Positions 34,285-44,043 are shown, counted from the first letter of the stretch. The stretch: 64,000 bases of DNA from Novosphingobium sp. (GCF_030699305.1 NZ_JAUYNB010000006.1:62001-126000); one strand, 5' to 3'. Translations and numbers: made by a program. The notes: generated by a model from the sequence alone, not told the origin.

Positions 34285-35031
34285 GTGGACTTCACCGGCC
34301 GCCATGTCGTCATCACCGGCGCATCCACCGGGATCGGGCGAGCGACGGCGGACCGGATCGCCGAGCTGGGCGGGCGGGTCACGCTGATCGCCCGGAGGGC
34401 GGCACTGCTGGAGCAAGCCTGCAAGGAACTGGGCGAAGGCGCGAAATGGGCCGCCGCCGATGTCGGCGACAAGGCCCAGTTGATCGCCGCACTGGACAGC
34501 GCCGCCGCGCAGAATGGCCCGATTGACGCGCTGTTCCTCAACGCCGGAACAGGCGGCGCCTTCGCGCCCGTGCAGGACTATGCCGATGATGTGCTCGACG
34601 CCGTGCTGGCGGTGAACCTGAAATCGCCGTTCTGGGCCATTGCCAATGTCCTGCCGGGTATGGTGGAGCGCGGGCGCGGCAGCATTCTGGTGACCGGCAG
34701 TCTGGCGTCGGAACGCGGGATGGCGGGCAATGTCGGCTATGTCGCGTCCAAGCACGCCGTACTGGGCCTCGCCCGCGCGGTCGCGCTGGAAGCTGCGCCG
34801 CACGGCGTGCGCTGCAACTGTATCATCCCCGGCTTCATCGAAACCCCGATGCTGGACACGCTGCCGCCGGATGCGCTGACGACGATGGCCGCCGCCACGC
34901 CGCAGGGCCGCACCGGCAAGGCCTGCGAGCTGGCGGACGTCGCCGCTTTCCTGCTGTCCGACCGCGCCAGCCACATCACCGGCCAGTCGCTGGCTGTCGA
35001 TGGCGGCGTGCTGGGGACATTGAGATTGTAA
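34285..35031 (+). CDS. Short-chain dehydrogenase/reductase
   Basis: A 248-residue classical SDR. The nucleotide-binding TGASTGIG is at 11-18, NAG in LFLNAGTGG, catalytic Tyr152 and Lys156 in YVASK, and the C-terminal SHITGQSLAVDGG. It begins with GTG 10 bases after the amidohydrolase stop. Substrate unknown; in LigD/LigL-type lignin pathways SDRs oxidise the alcohol next to the beta-aryl ether before a LigF-type enzyme acts, and a LigF-like gene is next. The match to LigD/L themselves cannot be claimed from sequence features alone. Confidence 0.93.
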   Translation: MDFTGRHVVITGASTGIGRATADRIAELGGRVTLIARRAALLEQACKELGEGAKWAAADVGDKAQLIAALDSAAAQNGPIDALFLNAGTGGAFAPVQDYADDVLDAVLAVNLKSPFWAIANVLPGMVERGRGSILVTGSLASERGMAGNVGYVASKHAVLGLARAVALEAAPHGVRCNCIIPGFIETPMLDTLPPDALTTMAAATPQGRTGKACELADVAAFLLSDRASHITGQSLAVDGGVLGTLRL

Positions 35032-35041
35032 TGAAAAGTCT

Positions 35042-35109
35042 CCGTTCGTGTCGAGCGAAGTCGAGACACATCTGCGCGAACGTGTCTCGACTTCGCTCGA
35101 CACGAACGG
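35042..35109. repeat. Perfect 28-bp inverted repeat (intergenic palindromic element)
   Basis: Two 28-base arms (35042-35069 and 35082-35109) are exact reverse complements around a 12-base loop. The arm contains GTGTCTCGACTTCGCTCGAC, a sequence I know as a recurrent palindromic repeat in sphingomonad genomes. It lies between the SDR and GST genes, 16 bases before the GST start, and could reduce read-through or stabilise the upstream message. Confidence 0.93.
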
Positions 35110-35125
35110 ATGAAGGGGAAACAGA

Positions 35126-35899
35126 ATGAGCCTGAAATACTACCACGCCGAACCGCTGGCGAACTCGCTGAAATCGATGGTGCCGCTCAAGGAAAAGGGG
35201 CTGGCCTACGAAAGCGTCTATGTCGATCTGCACAAGTTCGAGCAGCATCAGGCTTGGTTCGTGCGCGTAAATCCCGAAGGCCAGGTACCGGTGCTGGACC
35301 ATGACGGCATCATCATCACCCACACCACGGTGATCAACGAATACCTCGAAGACGCCTTCCCCGATGCCCAGCCCGCTGATGCCCCGCTGCGCCCGCGCGA
35401 TCCGGTTGGCGCAGCGCGAATGCGCTATTGGAACAAGTTCGTTGACGAGCACGTGATGAACTTCGTGTCGATGCACGGCTGGCACCGGATGGTGGGCGTG
35501 ATCGCCCGCAGCATTGACAGCGGCGAGTTCGAAAAGCTGATGGAAAACATCCCGCTGCCCGACCAGCGCAAGAAGTGGATGACCGCGCGCTCGGGCTTTT
35601 CGGAAAGCGACCTTGCCAACGCGACCGACAAGATCGTCTATGCTCTGGCCAAAATCGAGGATCAGCTGGGCCAGACCCGCTGGCTGGCGGGCGATACCTA
35701 CACGCTGGCCGACATCAATTTCTACTCGCACTGCGGGATGATGGTGGAGCGGATGTTCCCCGAACTGGAAATCGCGGCGAAGTATCCGCGTCTGGTCGAC
35801 TGGCGGGACCGTGTCACCGCCCGCCCCGCCGTGGCCGAGGCGCTGAAAAGCGAAGACCGCACCACGCCGGGCCTGCGCACCTGGTCGGGCGACCGGTAA
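35126..35899 (+). CDS. Glutathione transferase, LigF (beta-etherase)-like
   Basis: A 257-residue GST. The N-terminal thioredoxin-like domain has ANSLKSMVPLKEKGLAYESV, with Asn13-Ser14 at the glutathione-activating position. It continues with VDLHKFEQHQAWFVRVNPEG, QVPVL and HTTVINEYLEDAFPD. This order and the 257-residue length agree with LigF of Sphingobium SYK-6 as I remember it, more than with common GSTs. LigF cleaves the beta-aryl ether of lignin dimers with glutathione, releasing guaiacol-type phenols. The exact substrate here is inferred. It follows an SDR gene and a palindromic element. Confidence 0.85.
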   Translation: MSLKYYHAEPLANSLKSMVPLKEKGLAYESVYVDLHKFEQHQAWFVRVNPEGQVPVLDHDGIIITHTTVINEYLEDAFPDAQPADAPLRPRDPVGAARMRYWNKFVDEHVMNFVSMHGWHRMVGVIARSIDSGEFEKLMENIPLPDQRKKWMTARSGFSESDLANATDKIVYALAKIEDQLGQTRWLAGDTYTLADINFYSHCGMMVERMFPELEIAAKYPRLVDWRDRVTARPAVAEALKSEDRTTPGLRTWSGDR

Positions 35900-35902
35900 A
35901 CC

Positions 35903-36643
35903 GTGGCCGGTTTCGTTCTGATCCACGGCAGCTGGCATGGCGGCTGGTGCTTCGATGAAGTCACCGCCCGCCTGCGCGCTGCCGGTCACACGGTTATCGC
36001 CCCGACCCTGCCCGGAATGGGCGGGAACGAGGCGCAGCTGCGCGCCACCACCCTGCAAGGCTGGGGCGATTTCGCCGCCGCGCAGTGCCGCGCGCTGCAG
36101 GAGCAACTGGGCGGCGCGCCGGTCGTGCTGGGCGGCCATTCGCGCGGCGGGATCGTGGTGAGCACGGCCGCCGAAGCCGATCCTTCGGCGATGGGCGCAC
36201 TGGTCTATATCTGCGCAATGATGCTGCCCGATGGCATGAGCCGCGCCGAATTCAAGGCGCTGGAAGAGCCGACCCCGGCCTTCGACGCGCTGATTTCCAA
36301 GGTCCACCACGGCGCCGGAACCGTGGTCGATCCCGCGCTGGCCGGGCCGGTATTCGCGCAACTCTCCCCGCCCGAACTGGTCGCCGCCGCACTGCCGCGC
36401 CTGCTGGCCGAACCGCACGGACCGCGCAGCGAGCCTTTGCACCTGACGGATGCGCGCTGGGGCAGCCTTCCGCGCACCTATGTCGAATGCACACAGGACC
36501 GGACGATTCCCATCGCCAGCCAGCGGCTGATGCAGCAGCTATCCCCCGGCGCGCGCGTGGTCACGCTGGAGAGCGATCATTCGCCCTACCTGTGCGCTGC
36601 GCAGGCCTTGGCGGACGCGCTGATCGCTGCGATACCGGGCTGA
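35903..36643 (+). CDS. Alpha/beta-fold hydrolase (esterase/hydroxynitrile-lyase-like)
   Basis: A 246-residue alpha/beta hydrolase. The oxyanion motif is FVLIHGSWHGGWCFDEV, the nucleophile serine is in GGHSRGG, the acid is probably Asp in ECTQDRTIP, and the catalytic His is in ESDHSPYLCAA. It belongs to the small, capped group that includes plant-type methyl esterases. The GTG start lies 3 bases after the GST stop, so they are co-transcribed. A second member of the same group is encoded at 42146-42829. Substrate unknown. Confidence 0.88.
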   Translation: MAGFVLIHGSWHGGWCFDEVTARLRAAGHTVIAPTLPGMGGNEAQLRATTLQGWGDFAAAQCRALQEQLGGAPVVLGGHSRGGIVVSTAAEADPSAMGALVYICAMMLPDGMSRAEFKALEEPTPAFDALISKVHHGAGTVVDPALAGPVFAQLSPPELVAAALPRLLAEPHGPRSEPLHLTDARWGSLPRTYVECTQDRTIPIASQRLMQQLSPGARVVTLESDHSPYLCAAQALADALIAAIPG

Positions 36644-36662
36644 GCACGGGAGAGAGCCAGTC

Positions 36663-37562
36663 ATGCGTGAAGTCCGCCTCAGCCCATCGGGCGGGTTCGA
36701 TAATTCGGCCCGCGATTACCGCCACATCACCGTGCAGCCGATTGCGGCGGCAATGGGCGCGGAAGTGGTCGGCACGTCGCTGACGGACTTGTCGGATGAA
36801 GGCTTCGCTGAATTGCAGGACGCGCTGTGGCGGCACAAGCTGGTGTTCCTGCGCCACCAGCACCTGACCCATGCCGAGCATGAGGCCTTCGCCCGCCGCT
36901 GGGGCGAGTTCGCGCCCGATGCCTATACCCACGGCGTCCCCGGCCATCCCCATGTCCAGCCGGTGATCAAGGAAGCGGACCACCGCAGCAAGGGGCTGTT
37001 CGGCAGCGGCTGGCATACGGATTCACCATTTCTGCCCGAACCGCCGGGGGTAACCATCCTGCGCTCGGTCCAGATCCCGCCCTATGGCGGCGATACCGTC
37101 TGGGCCAACTGCGCGCTGGCCTACCGCACACTCAGCCCCGCGATGCAGGCAATGCTCGCCCCTTTGAAAGTGCGGATGAGCGCGCGCAACAACGCCTTCA
37201 CGCAAAAGCTGGCCGACGGCAAGGAACTGTCCTTCGCCAGCGACGCCGCCCGCGCCGCCGCGCTGGAAGGCACCGGCCACCCGCTGGTCCGCACCCATCC
37301 GGTAACGGGCGAGAAGGCGCTGTATCTGGACGAAGTCTATGCAGTCGGCATCGACGGGCTAACCAGCGCAGAGGCCCGCCCGCTGCTGGAATTCCTGATC
37401 CAGCACATCACCCAGCACCACTTCACCTGCCGCCTGCGCTGGGACGAAGGCATGGTCGCGCTGTGGGACAACCGCACCGCCCTGCACCTCGCCGCCAATG
37501 ATTACGACGGTTACCGGCGCGAAATGTACCGCACCACGCTGGCTGGAGAGCGGCCGGTTTAG
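36663..37562 (+). CDS. TauD/TfdA-family Fe(II)/2-oxoglutarate dioxygenase
   Basis: A 299-residue non-haem iron dioxygenase. The iron facial triad is His118 and Asp120 in WHTDSPF and His275 in DNRTALHLA; the 2-oxoglutarate-binding arginine is in YRREMYRTTL near the C-terminus. Family members hydroxylate taurine, 2,4-D-type aryloxyacids or alkyl sulfates. In the catabolic setting an aryl ether or carboxylate is plausible. A Shine-Dalgarno (GGGAGAG) precedes the ATG. It is the last gene of the plus-strand series. Confidence 0.93.
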   Translation: MREVRLSPSGGFDNSARDYRHITVQPIAAAMGAEVVGTSLTDLSDEGFAELQDALWRHKLVFLRHQHLTHAEHEAFARRWGEFAPDAYTHGVPGHPHVQPVIKEADHRSKGLFGSGWHTDSPFLPEPPGVTILRSVQIPPYGGDTVWANCALAYRTLSPAMQAMLAPLKVRMSARNNAFTQKLADGKELSFASDAARAAALEGTGHPLVRTHPVTGEKALYLDEVYAVGIDGLTSAEARPLLEFLIQHITQHHFTCRLRWDEGMVALWDNRTALHLAANDYDGYRREMYRTTLAGERPV

Positions 37563-37587
37563 GAATTTTGTACTGGAAATTCAGGTT

Positions 37588-38169
37588 TCAGGAAAAGTCG
37601 AAATAATCGGCCAACACCCTGACATTCCCAGCTTCTATGGGGTTACCCCCCCTACGGGCATCGATGGCAATGACTTCAACGTCAAGATTCCGCAAGCCGT
37701 CAACTTCAAACACAGTAAGGCAATTTCCAGATGAACCAAATTGGTTAGGGGATAATTGCACTACTCTTATCCGCTCAGGCGCAAAGGCTTTTATCAAATC
37801 ACTACATACTGAAACAATCCCTTGGATTTTGTCCAACTTCCCTTCACGCCTCTTCGTCGGCCTAGGCTGAACAGCGTAAGCGAAGTTCATCCGTCGACAA
37901 CCATGCTTTTTCCCATCCTGGAGTGCTCGACGAATTTCGTCATGAAAACTGGTCGTCGAAAGTCCTCGCTCGTGCGGTGATGCCGAGCGAACTACAAGGC
38001 CCCTCTCTTTCGAAAGACTAATTGGCGTCGTGTTTCTGCGGCGAACAATACCAGCCAAGCGCCTATCGCTGAGCATGTTTTGAAGGAGCCAAGTTTTGCC
38101 ATCATTCTGTGCTCCGCACACAAGCATCATACGCTCAACGTGCGGCTGCAATACGCCAACATTTTCCAT
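37588..38169 (-). CDS. Low-GC orphan protein with P-loop, unknown function
   Basis: A 193-residue protein of no family I recognise. Near the N-terminus a hydrophobic strand MMLVCG runs into GAQNDGKT (residues 19-26), a good Walker A (GxxxxGKT) match, followed by a helix WLLQNMLSDRR. This is the standard opening of a P-loop NTPase. A Walker B candidate is RIRVVQLSP or VEVIAIDARRGG. Base composition is clearly lower in GC than its neighbours: 26 of 60 bases at 37741-37800 and 32 of 60 at 37921-37980. Codon choice is also unlike theirs, suggesting recent transfer. The start may be the first Met or Met14/15. It lies between convergent dioxygenase and co-directional VOC genes. Confidence 0.7.
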   Translation of the reverse strand: MENVGVLQPHVERMMLVCGAQNDGKTWLLQNMLSDRRLAGIVRRRNTTPISLSKERGLVVRSASPHERGLSTTSFHDEIRRALQDGKKHGCRRMNFAYAVQPRPTKRREGKLDKIQGIVSVCSDLIKAFAPERIRVVQLSPNQFGSSGNCLTVFEVDGLRNLDVEVIAIDARRGGNPIEAGNVRVLADYFDFS

Positions 38170-38224
38170 TTATCAGCCCCATCCGGTTAGTTGAGGGACA
38201 TTAATAAATGGAAATATCCTCAGC

Positions 38225-38626
38225 TCAATCCCCGAAGAAGTTCAGCTCCAGCAGCACGTTGTTGGGATCGGCGGTGAAGATCTGGCGCAGGCCGATAGCC
38301 TCGACCAGATTGACCTGGTGGTCCAGCCCCATGGCGGCGATCCGGTCCATCACCGCATCATAGCCGGAACAGTTGAGCGCCACGTGGTGGACCGCGCCGG
38401 TCAGCGCACCCGGCTCTACCGCGCGGTCATAGGCGCGGGGGCAATCGGTGCTGTTGATGTGGATGATCGCCTTGCCGCCCGCGTCAACCATCCACTGCGC
38501 GTTGTCGCGCGTCAGCGGCGGCGGGCCGTCGCGGCGTTCCAGACTGAGCAGCGCGGCGTAAAACCGCGCCGTCTCGTCCAGCCGGTCGGTGATGATGTTG
38601 ACGTGATCGAGCGCGTTGACCTGCAT
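38225..38626 (-). CDS. VOC-superfamily (glyoxalase/extradiol dioxygenase-like) protein
   Basis: A 133-residue single vicinal-oxygen-chelate module pair. It begins VNALDHVNIITDRLDETARFYAALL, with metal-ligand candidates His8, His80/81 in GAVHHVAL and Glu127 in NVLLELNFFGD. Such proteins include glyoxalases, ring-cleavage dioxygenases and isomerases. It is downstream of purU in the same direction but separated by a long inverted repeat. Function in the aromatic pathway is possible but not shown. Confidence 0.88.
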   Translation of the reverse strand: MQVNALDHVNIITDRLDETARFYAALLSLERRDGPPPLTRDNAQWMVDAGGKAIIHINSTDCPRAYDRAVEPGALTGAVHHVALNCSGYDAVMDRIAAMGLDHQVNLVEAIGLRQIFTADPNNVLLELNFFGD

Positions 38627-38666
38627 ATCCCCATCCCTTTCAATACGGACTCACCACCCCAACTCC

Positions 38667-38762
38667 GCTCGTGCTGAGCCTGTCGAAGCACTGCCCTGTT
38701 TCTGCGCGCCACAAGGCCGACGCAAAGGGCAAATGCGGTGCTTCGACAAGCTCAGCACGAGC
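38667..38762. repeat. 25-bp inverted repeat with 46-base loop
   Basis: Arms 38667-38691 and 38738-38762 are complementary except one position and contain GCTTCGACAAGCTCAGCACG, another palindrome type I know from sphingomonads. It occupies most of the gap between the 3' end of purU and the start of the VOC gene and would fold in both transcripts. A terminator-like role for purU is possible, though no U-run follows. Confidence 0.9.
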
Positions 38763-38792
38763 GAGCTTTGGGCCGAAACCTGTTCCGCCCAC

Positions 38793-39647
38793 TCAGCTGC
38801 GGAACACAACCGTCTTGTCCTTGTTCAGCAGCACCCGGTCATCAAGGTGCATCCTCACCGCTTCGGCCAGCACGCGGCGTTCGATATCGCGGCCCTTGCG
38901 GACCATGTCGTCGGGCGAATCGGCATGGGTGACGGTTTCGACGTCCTGATGGATGATCGGACCTTCATCGAGGTCGGCCGTGACATAATGCGCGGTCGCG
39001 CCGATCATCTTCACCCCGCGCGCATGGGCCTGGTGATAGGGCTTGGCACCCTTGAAGCCGGGCAGGAAGCTGTGGTGAATATTGATGCAGCGACCCGACA
39101 GGAACCGGGCCAGATCATCCGACAGGATCTGCATATAGCGCGCCAGCACCACCAGCTCGGCCCCGGTTTCGGTGACAACCTGCTTGATCTGCGCTTCCTG
39201 CTGGGGCTTGGTGTCCCTGGTGATCGGGAAATGGTAATAAGGCACATCGCCCAGCAGCGAGATCGACAGCGCTTCCTTGGGATGATTGCCGATCACGGCG
39301 ACGACATCCATGTTCAGTTCGCCGATCCGGTTGCGATAGAGCAGATCGCCCAGGCAGTGATCGAACTTGCTGACCATCAGCACCACCTTGCGCGGTGCGC
39401 CCTTGGCCCGCAGGTTCCAGTGCATTGCATATTCGGCGGCCAGCGGCTGAAATCCGGCGCGAATCGCGGCGACGTCCGCGCTGCCCGGATCAAACGCCAC
39501 GCGCATGAAGAAATCCCCGCTGCCCTGATCGTTGAACTGCTGCGCTTCCAGAATATTAGCACCATTTTCAAACAGATAGCCGGTTACGCGCGCGGTGATC
39601 CCGGCACGGTCGCAGCAGGACAGGGTGAGGATCTGAACCTCGGCCAT
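38793..39647 (-). CDS. purU: Formyltetrahydrofolate deformylase PurU
   Basis: Hydrolyses 10-formyl-THF to formate and THF. The 284-residue protein has an N-terminal ACT domain ([21 protein letters not shown]) and a formyltransferase-fold catalytic domain. The catalytic set is Asn189 and His191 in [11 protein letters not shown] and Asp227 in [10 protein letters not shown]. The ATG at 39647 is preferred over one seven codons upstream because GGGAG lies 9 bases before it. It is divergent from the LigM-like O-demethylase gene, with a palindromic operator between them. This suggests it recycles THF and disposes of the C1 unit from O-demethylation. Confidence 0.95.
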   Translation of the reverse strand: MAEVQILTLSCCDRAGITARVTGYLFENGANILEAQQFNDQGSGDFFMRVAFDPGSADVAAIRAGFQPLAAEYAMHWNLRAKGAPRKVVLMVSKFDHCLGDLLYRNRIGELNMDVVAVIGNHPKEALSISLLGDVPYYHFPITRDTKPQQEAQIKQVVTETGAELVVLARYMQILSDDLARFLSGRCINIHHSFLPGFKGAKPYHQAHARGVKMIGATAHYVTADLDEGPIIHQDVETVTHADSPDDMVRKGRDIERRVLAEAVRMHLDDRVLLNKDKTVVFRS

Positions 39648-39708
39648 CAGCAAGTCTCCCAATATCACGAAGCGGGTTAGCGGTTCCGCTTTTCATTTGC
39701 ACCGATAG

Positions 39709-41181
<1,473 letters not shown>

Positions 41182-41197
41182 GCCTGACCAGGGCCGG

Positions 41198-41231
41198 GCA
41201 GCCCGCAGCGTCACAATGGCGCGCGGGCTGC
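41198..41231. other. Hairpin between the LigM-like and metF genes
   Basis: GCAGCCCGC and GCGGGCTGC, exact complements of 9 bases, flank a 16-base loop in the 75-base gap. No U-run follows, so a transcript-stabilising or attenuating stem is more likely than a complete terminator. It may set different levels of the two enzymes. Confidence 0.55.
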
Positions 41232-41256
41232 GCTGGCTGTCCAAGAGGATGCACCG

Positions 41257-42132
41257 ATGGCCAAACCGCTGATTCACCCCAACTGGGACAAGACGCCCGA
41301 AGGGATCACTGACGGCTTCAGCCTGGAAATGACCGCCAAGGACATCGATTCGCTGCGCGAAGCGGCGCACCTGATCCCGGTCGACACCCCTGTGGCCGTG
41401 ACGTTCCTGCCCGGTGAGGACGCCGAAGCCCGTGTTGCCGCCACCATGGCCGTGCGCGAGCTGGGGTTTGAACCGATGCCGCACTTTTCGGCCCGCCGGA
41501 TCACCTCTGAAGACGATTTCGAAGGCTATCTGAAAGCGGTGGTCGAGCGCGCCGGCGTGACCCGCTGCTTCATCGTGGCGGGCGATCCGCCTGAGCCGCA
41601 AGGCCCCTATTTCGATACGTCCGCCCTGATCGCCACTGGCGCGTTCGAGCGGGCGGGGATCAAGGCGATCGGTGTTGGCGGGCACCCCGAAGGGCATCCC
41701 AACATGACCGAGGCGGAATGCTGGGCCGTGCTGGAAAGCAAGGTCCGCGCAATCGAAGCGCGCGGCATGGCGCCGCTGGTGGTTACGCAGTTCGGGTTCG
41801 ATCCGGACGCGTTTCTGGCCTGGCTCCGGCAATTGCGGGCGCACGGACTGGACGTGCCGGTGCGGATCGGCGTGCCGGGGCCCGCCAGCATCAAGGCGCT
41901 GCTCCGCTTTGCCACGCGCTGCGGCGTGGGTGCGTCAGCCAGCGTACTGAAGAAATACGGCATCTCGCTCACCAACCTGATCGGCAGCGCCGGGCCGGAC
42001 AAGCTGGTCGATGCGTTCGCGCGCGGGCTGGGCGATGAACATGGCCGGGTGCGGCTGCACTTCTATCCGTTCGGGGGGATGGTGAAGACGGTGGAATGGA
42101 TCGCCGCCTATAACCGGAAGCACGGCCTCTGA
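41257..42132 (+). CDS. metF: Methylenetetrahydrofolate reductase MetF-like
   Basis: A 291-residue flavoprotein of the MetF family. It shows EMTAKDIDSL, VAVTFLPGEDAEARVAATMAVRELGFEPMPHFSARRI, the flavin region FIVAGDPPEPQGP, and GVGGHPEGHPNM followed by VVTQFGFDPDAFLAWLRQLR. In the biosynthetic direction MetF makes 5-methyl-THF; next to a LigM-like demethylase it is expected to run in reverse, oxidising 5-methyl-THF to 5,10-methylene-THF, as described for SYK-6. It is a single-domain type without a regulatory domain. Confidence 0.92.
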   Translation: MAKPLIHPNWDKTPEGITDGFSLEMTAKDIDSLREAAHLIPVDTPVAVTFLPGEDAEARVAATMAVRELGFEPMPHFSARRITSEDDFEGYLKAVVERAGVTRCFIVAGDPPEPQGPYFDTSALIATGAFERAGIKAIGVGGHPEGHPNMTEAECWAVLESKVRAIEARGMAPLVVTQFGFDPDAFLAWLRQLRAHGLDVPVRIGVPGPASIKALLRFATRCGVGASASVLKKYGISLTNLIGSAGPDKLVDAFARGLGDEHGRVRLHFYPFGGMVKTVEWIAAYNRKHGL

Positions 42133-42145
42133 TGGAGCGCGGGGC

Positions 42146-42829
42146 ATGACCGATTACGTCCTGGTCCACGGGGCGTGGGGCGGCGGCTGGGCCTATGACC
42201 GGCTGGCGCGTGAGTTGACGACGCGCGGCCACCGCGTGCTGGTGGCGCAGCTGACCGGGCTGGGCGGCCGCGCGGCGGAATTGAACCCCGCGATCACGCT
42301 GACCACGCATATCGACGATGTGACCGCGCAGATTGCCGATGCCGGGTTCGACCGGTTCGTGCTGTGCGGCCATTCGTGGGGCGGGATGGTCATCACCGGG
42401 GTCGCCACCCGGCTGGGCGGGCGGATCGACGCAATCTGCTATATCGACGCGTTCCTGCCCGCCGACGGCCAGTCGCTGTGGGACATCACCGGCACGTGGG
42501 AACACGACTATTACATCGAGGCGCAAAAGGATGCGCCGGGGCTGGTGCTGCCCTTTCCGCCCTCACGCGGGAAACCGGGCTATGGCCGTCACCCATTGCT
42601 GACCCTGACCGAGCCGGTCCATTTCACCGGTGAGGAGGCAAAGGTCCGCCGCCGCGTCTACATTTATGCCACCGGCTACAACCCCACCCCGTTCACCCGG
42701 TTCCGCAATCAGGTGATCGGGCAAGGCAACTGGGAACTGCACGAAGTGGGCGGCGGGCACGACGTGATGGCGGATGAACCCGAACGCCTGCTGCAAATCG
42801 TATTGGGCCTGAACGCCGCTTCACGCTAG
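42146..42829 (+). CDS. Alpha/beta-fold hydrolase
   Basis: A 227-residue alpha/beta hydrolase: YVLVHGAWGGGWAYDRL (oxyanion), nucleophile serine in LCGHSWGGMV, and probable catalytic His in VGGGHDVMADEPE. It resembles the other hydrolase in the window (35903-36643) in size and motif order. It starts 13 bases after metF and is probably the last gene of the demethylase operon. An esterase acting on aromatic (for example feruloyl-type) esters would fit the context but is not shown. Confidence 0.87.
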   Translation: MTDYVLVHGAWGGGWAYDRLARELTTRGHRVLVAQLTGLGGRAAELNPAITLTTHIDDVTAQIADAGFDRFVLCGHSWGGMVITGVATRLGGRIDAICYIDAFLPADGQSLWDITGTWEHDYYIEAQKDAPGLVLPFPPSRGKPGYGRHPLLTLTEPVHFTGEEAKVRRRVYIYATGYNPTPFTRFRNQVIGQGNWELHEVGGGHDVMADEPERLLQIVLGLNAASR

Positions 42830-42841
42830 ACCGGGCCGGTG

Positions 42842-43276
42842 ATGCCCTTCTTCTTCTATGGCACGCTGCTGGATGGCAGCGACAATCCGGTCGCAGCGGC
42901 GATCCATGCGCTGCTGGAACCGGTCGGCCCGGCCACGGTCCACGGCGCGCTGTTTGCCGTTCCCGATGCGCTCGGCTGGTTCCCGGCGCTGGTGGTCGGC
43001 GATGGGCTGGCGCACGGCAAACTCTATGCCGCGCGCGCCGGGTTCGGGGCTGCCGACCTTGCCGCAATGGACCGCTATGAGGATTTCGATCCGGCCAATC
43101 CTGCCGCCTCGCTCTATCTCCGGCAGGAACTGGAATTGACCGGCGGCGGCTCGGCGCAGGTCTATGTCTGGAACCGCCCGCTGCCTGCCGGGGCCGAGCC
43201 GATCGCGGACGGCGATTTCCGGCACTGGCTGGAAAGCCGGGGAATGCCGCAATTCCGGGGCTCGCACGGCGGTTAG
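42842..43276 (+). CDS. Gamma-glutamylcyclotransferase-like (AIG2) protein
   Basis: A 144-residue protein of the AIG2/GGCT fold. The substrate loop FFYGTLLDG lies at the N-terminus and the catalytic glutamate is probably in AAMDRYEDFDP. The family converts gamma-glutamyl amines or glutathione-derived peptides to 5-oxoproline; a role in glutathione turnover next to GST-based catabolism is only speculative. The ATG at 42842 follows a GTG at 42839 in the same frame; either could be used. Confidence 0.83.
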   Translation: MPFFFYGTLLDGSDNPVAAAIHALLEPVGPATVHGALFAVPDALGWFPALVVGDGLAHGKLYAARAGFGAADLAAMDRYEDFDPANPAASLYLRQELELTGGGSAQVYVWNRPLPAGAEPIADGDFRHWLESRGMPQFRGSHGG

Positions 43277-43399
43277 CGCTTGCCTTCCTGCTGATTCGGC
43301 CCTAGGGGCGCGCTCTTCGACGACACGATTTCGATGGTCCGCCTGGCTAACAAGGGCTGCCAGGGCGGATTGGACGTGTCCCTGAACAAGGAGACTGAA

Positions 43400-43603
43400 A
43401 TGCCCAAGCTCAAGACGAAGAGCGGCGTCAAAAAGCGCTTCAAGCTCACCGCAACCGGCAAGATCAAGCACGGTGCGGTTGGCAAGCGGCACCGTTTGAT
43501 CAGCCACAACGCCAAGTACATCCGCCAGCATCGCCGCACCGACACGATCTCTGACGCTGATGCGAAGACGATCAAGAAGTGGGCGCCCTACGGGCTGAAC
43601 TGA
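43400..43603 (+). CDS. rpmI: 50S ribosomal protein L35
   Basis: A 67-residue, very basic ribosomal protein: [17 protein letters not shown] at the start and [22 protein letters not shown] core. It has a strong Shine-Dalgarno (AAGGAG, 43388-43393). Next is rplT after 13 bases. infC, which precedes rpmI in many bacteria, is absent; the gene before is the AIG2-like protein. Confidence 0.98.
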   Translation: MPKLKTKSGVKKRFKLTATGKIKHGAVGKRHRLISHNAKYIRQHRRTDTISDADAKTIKKWAPYGLN

Positions 43604-43616
43604 GGAGTACTGAAGT

Positions 43617-43979
43617 ATGGCACGTGTCAAAAGGGGTGTTACCACCCGCGCCAAGCACAAGAATATTCTGGAACAGGCCAAGGGTTACCGCGGCCGCCGG
43701 AAAAACACGATCCGCGTCGCGCGGCAGGCCGTCGAAAAGGCTGGCCAGTATGCGTATCGCGACCGCAAGGTTAAGAAGCGCAGCTTCCGCGCCCTGTGGA
43801 TCCAGCGCATCAACGCGGCGGTCCGCGCTGAAGGCCTGACCTATTCGCAGTTCATCCACGGCACCAAGCTGGCCGGGATCGAGCTGGACCGCAAGTCCAT
43901 GGCCGATCTGGCCATGAACGAAGGCGGCGTGTTCAGCGCCGTGATCGCACAGGCCAAGGCTGCATTGCCGGCTGCCTGA
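43617..43979 (+). CDS. rplT: 50S ribosomal protein L20
   Basis: A 120-residue assembly protein of the large subunit, [26 protein letters not shown] at the N-terminus and [21 protein letters not shown] in the globular part. Shine-Dalgarno GAGGAG lies about 8 bases upstream. It forms a two-gene operon with rpmI ended by a strong hairpin terminator. L20 commonly represses its own operon translationally. Confidence 0.98.
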   Translation: MARVKRGVTTRAKHKNILEQAKGYRGRRKNTIRVARQAVEKAGQYAYRDRKVKKRSFRALWIQRINAAVRAEGLTYSQFIHGTKLAGIELDRKSMADLAMNEGGVFSAVIAQAKAALPAA

Positions 43980-44005
43980 GCATCGCACTTGCGATAACAA
44001 GATCG

Positions 44006-44043
44006 GGGCGCGGCGGGAGAACCTGCCGCGCCCTTTTCTTTTT
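44006..44043 (+). terminator. Rho-independent terminator of rpmI-rplT
   Basis: A 12-bp stem (44006-44017 with 44022-44033, one G-U pair) with loop AGAA is followed by TTTTCTTTTT. It begins 27 bases after the rplT stop. It separates the ribosomal-protein operon from the AraC pair and pheST. Confidence 0.93.
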
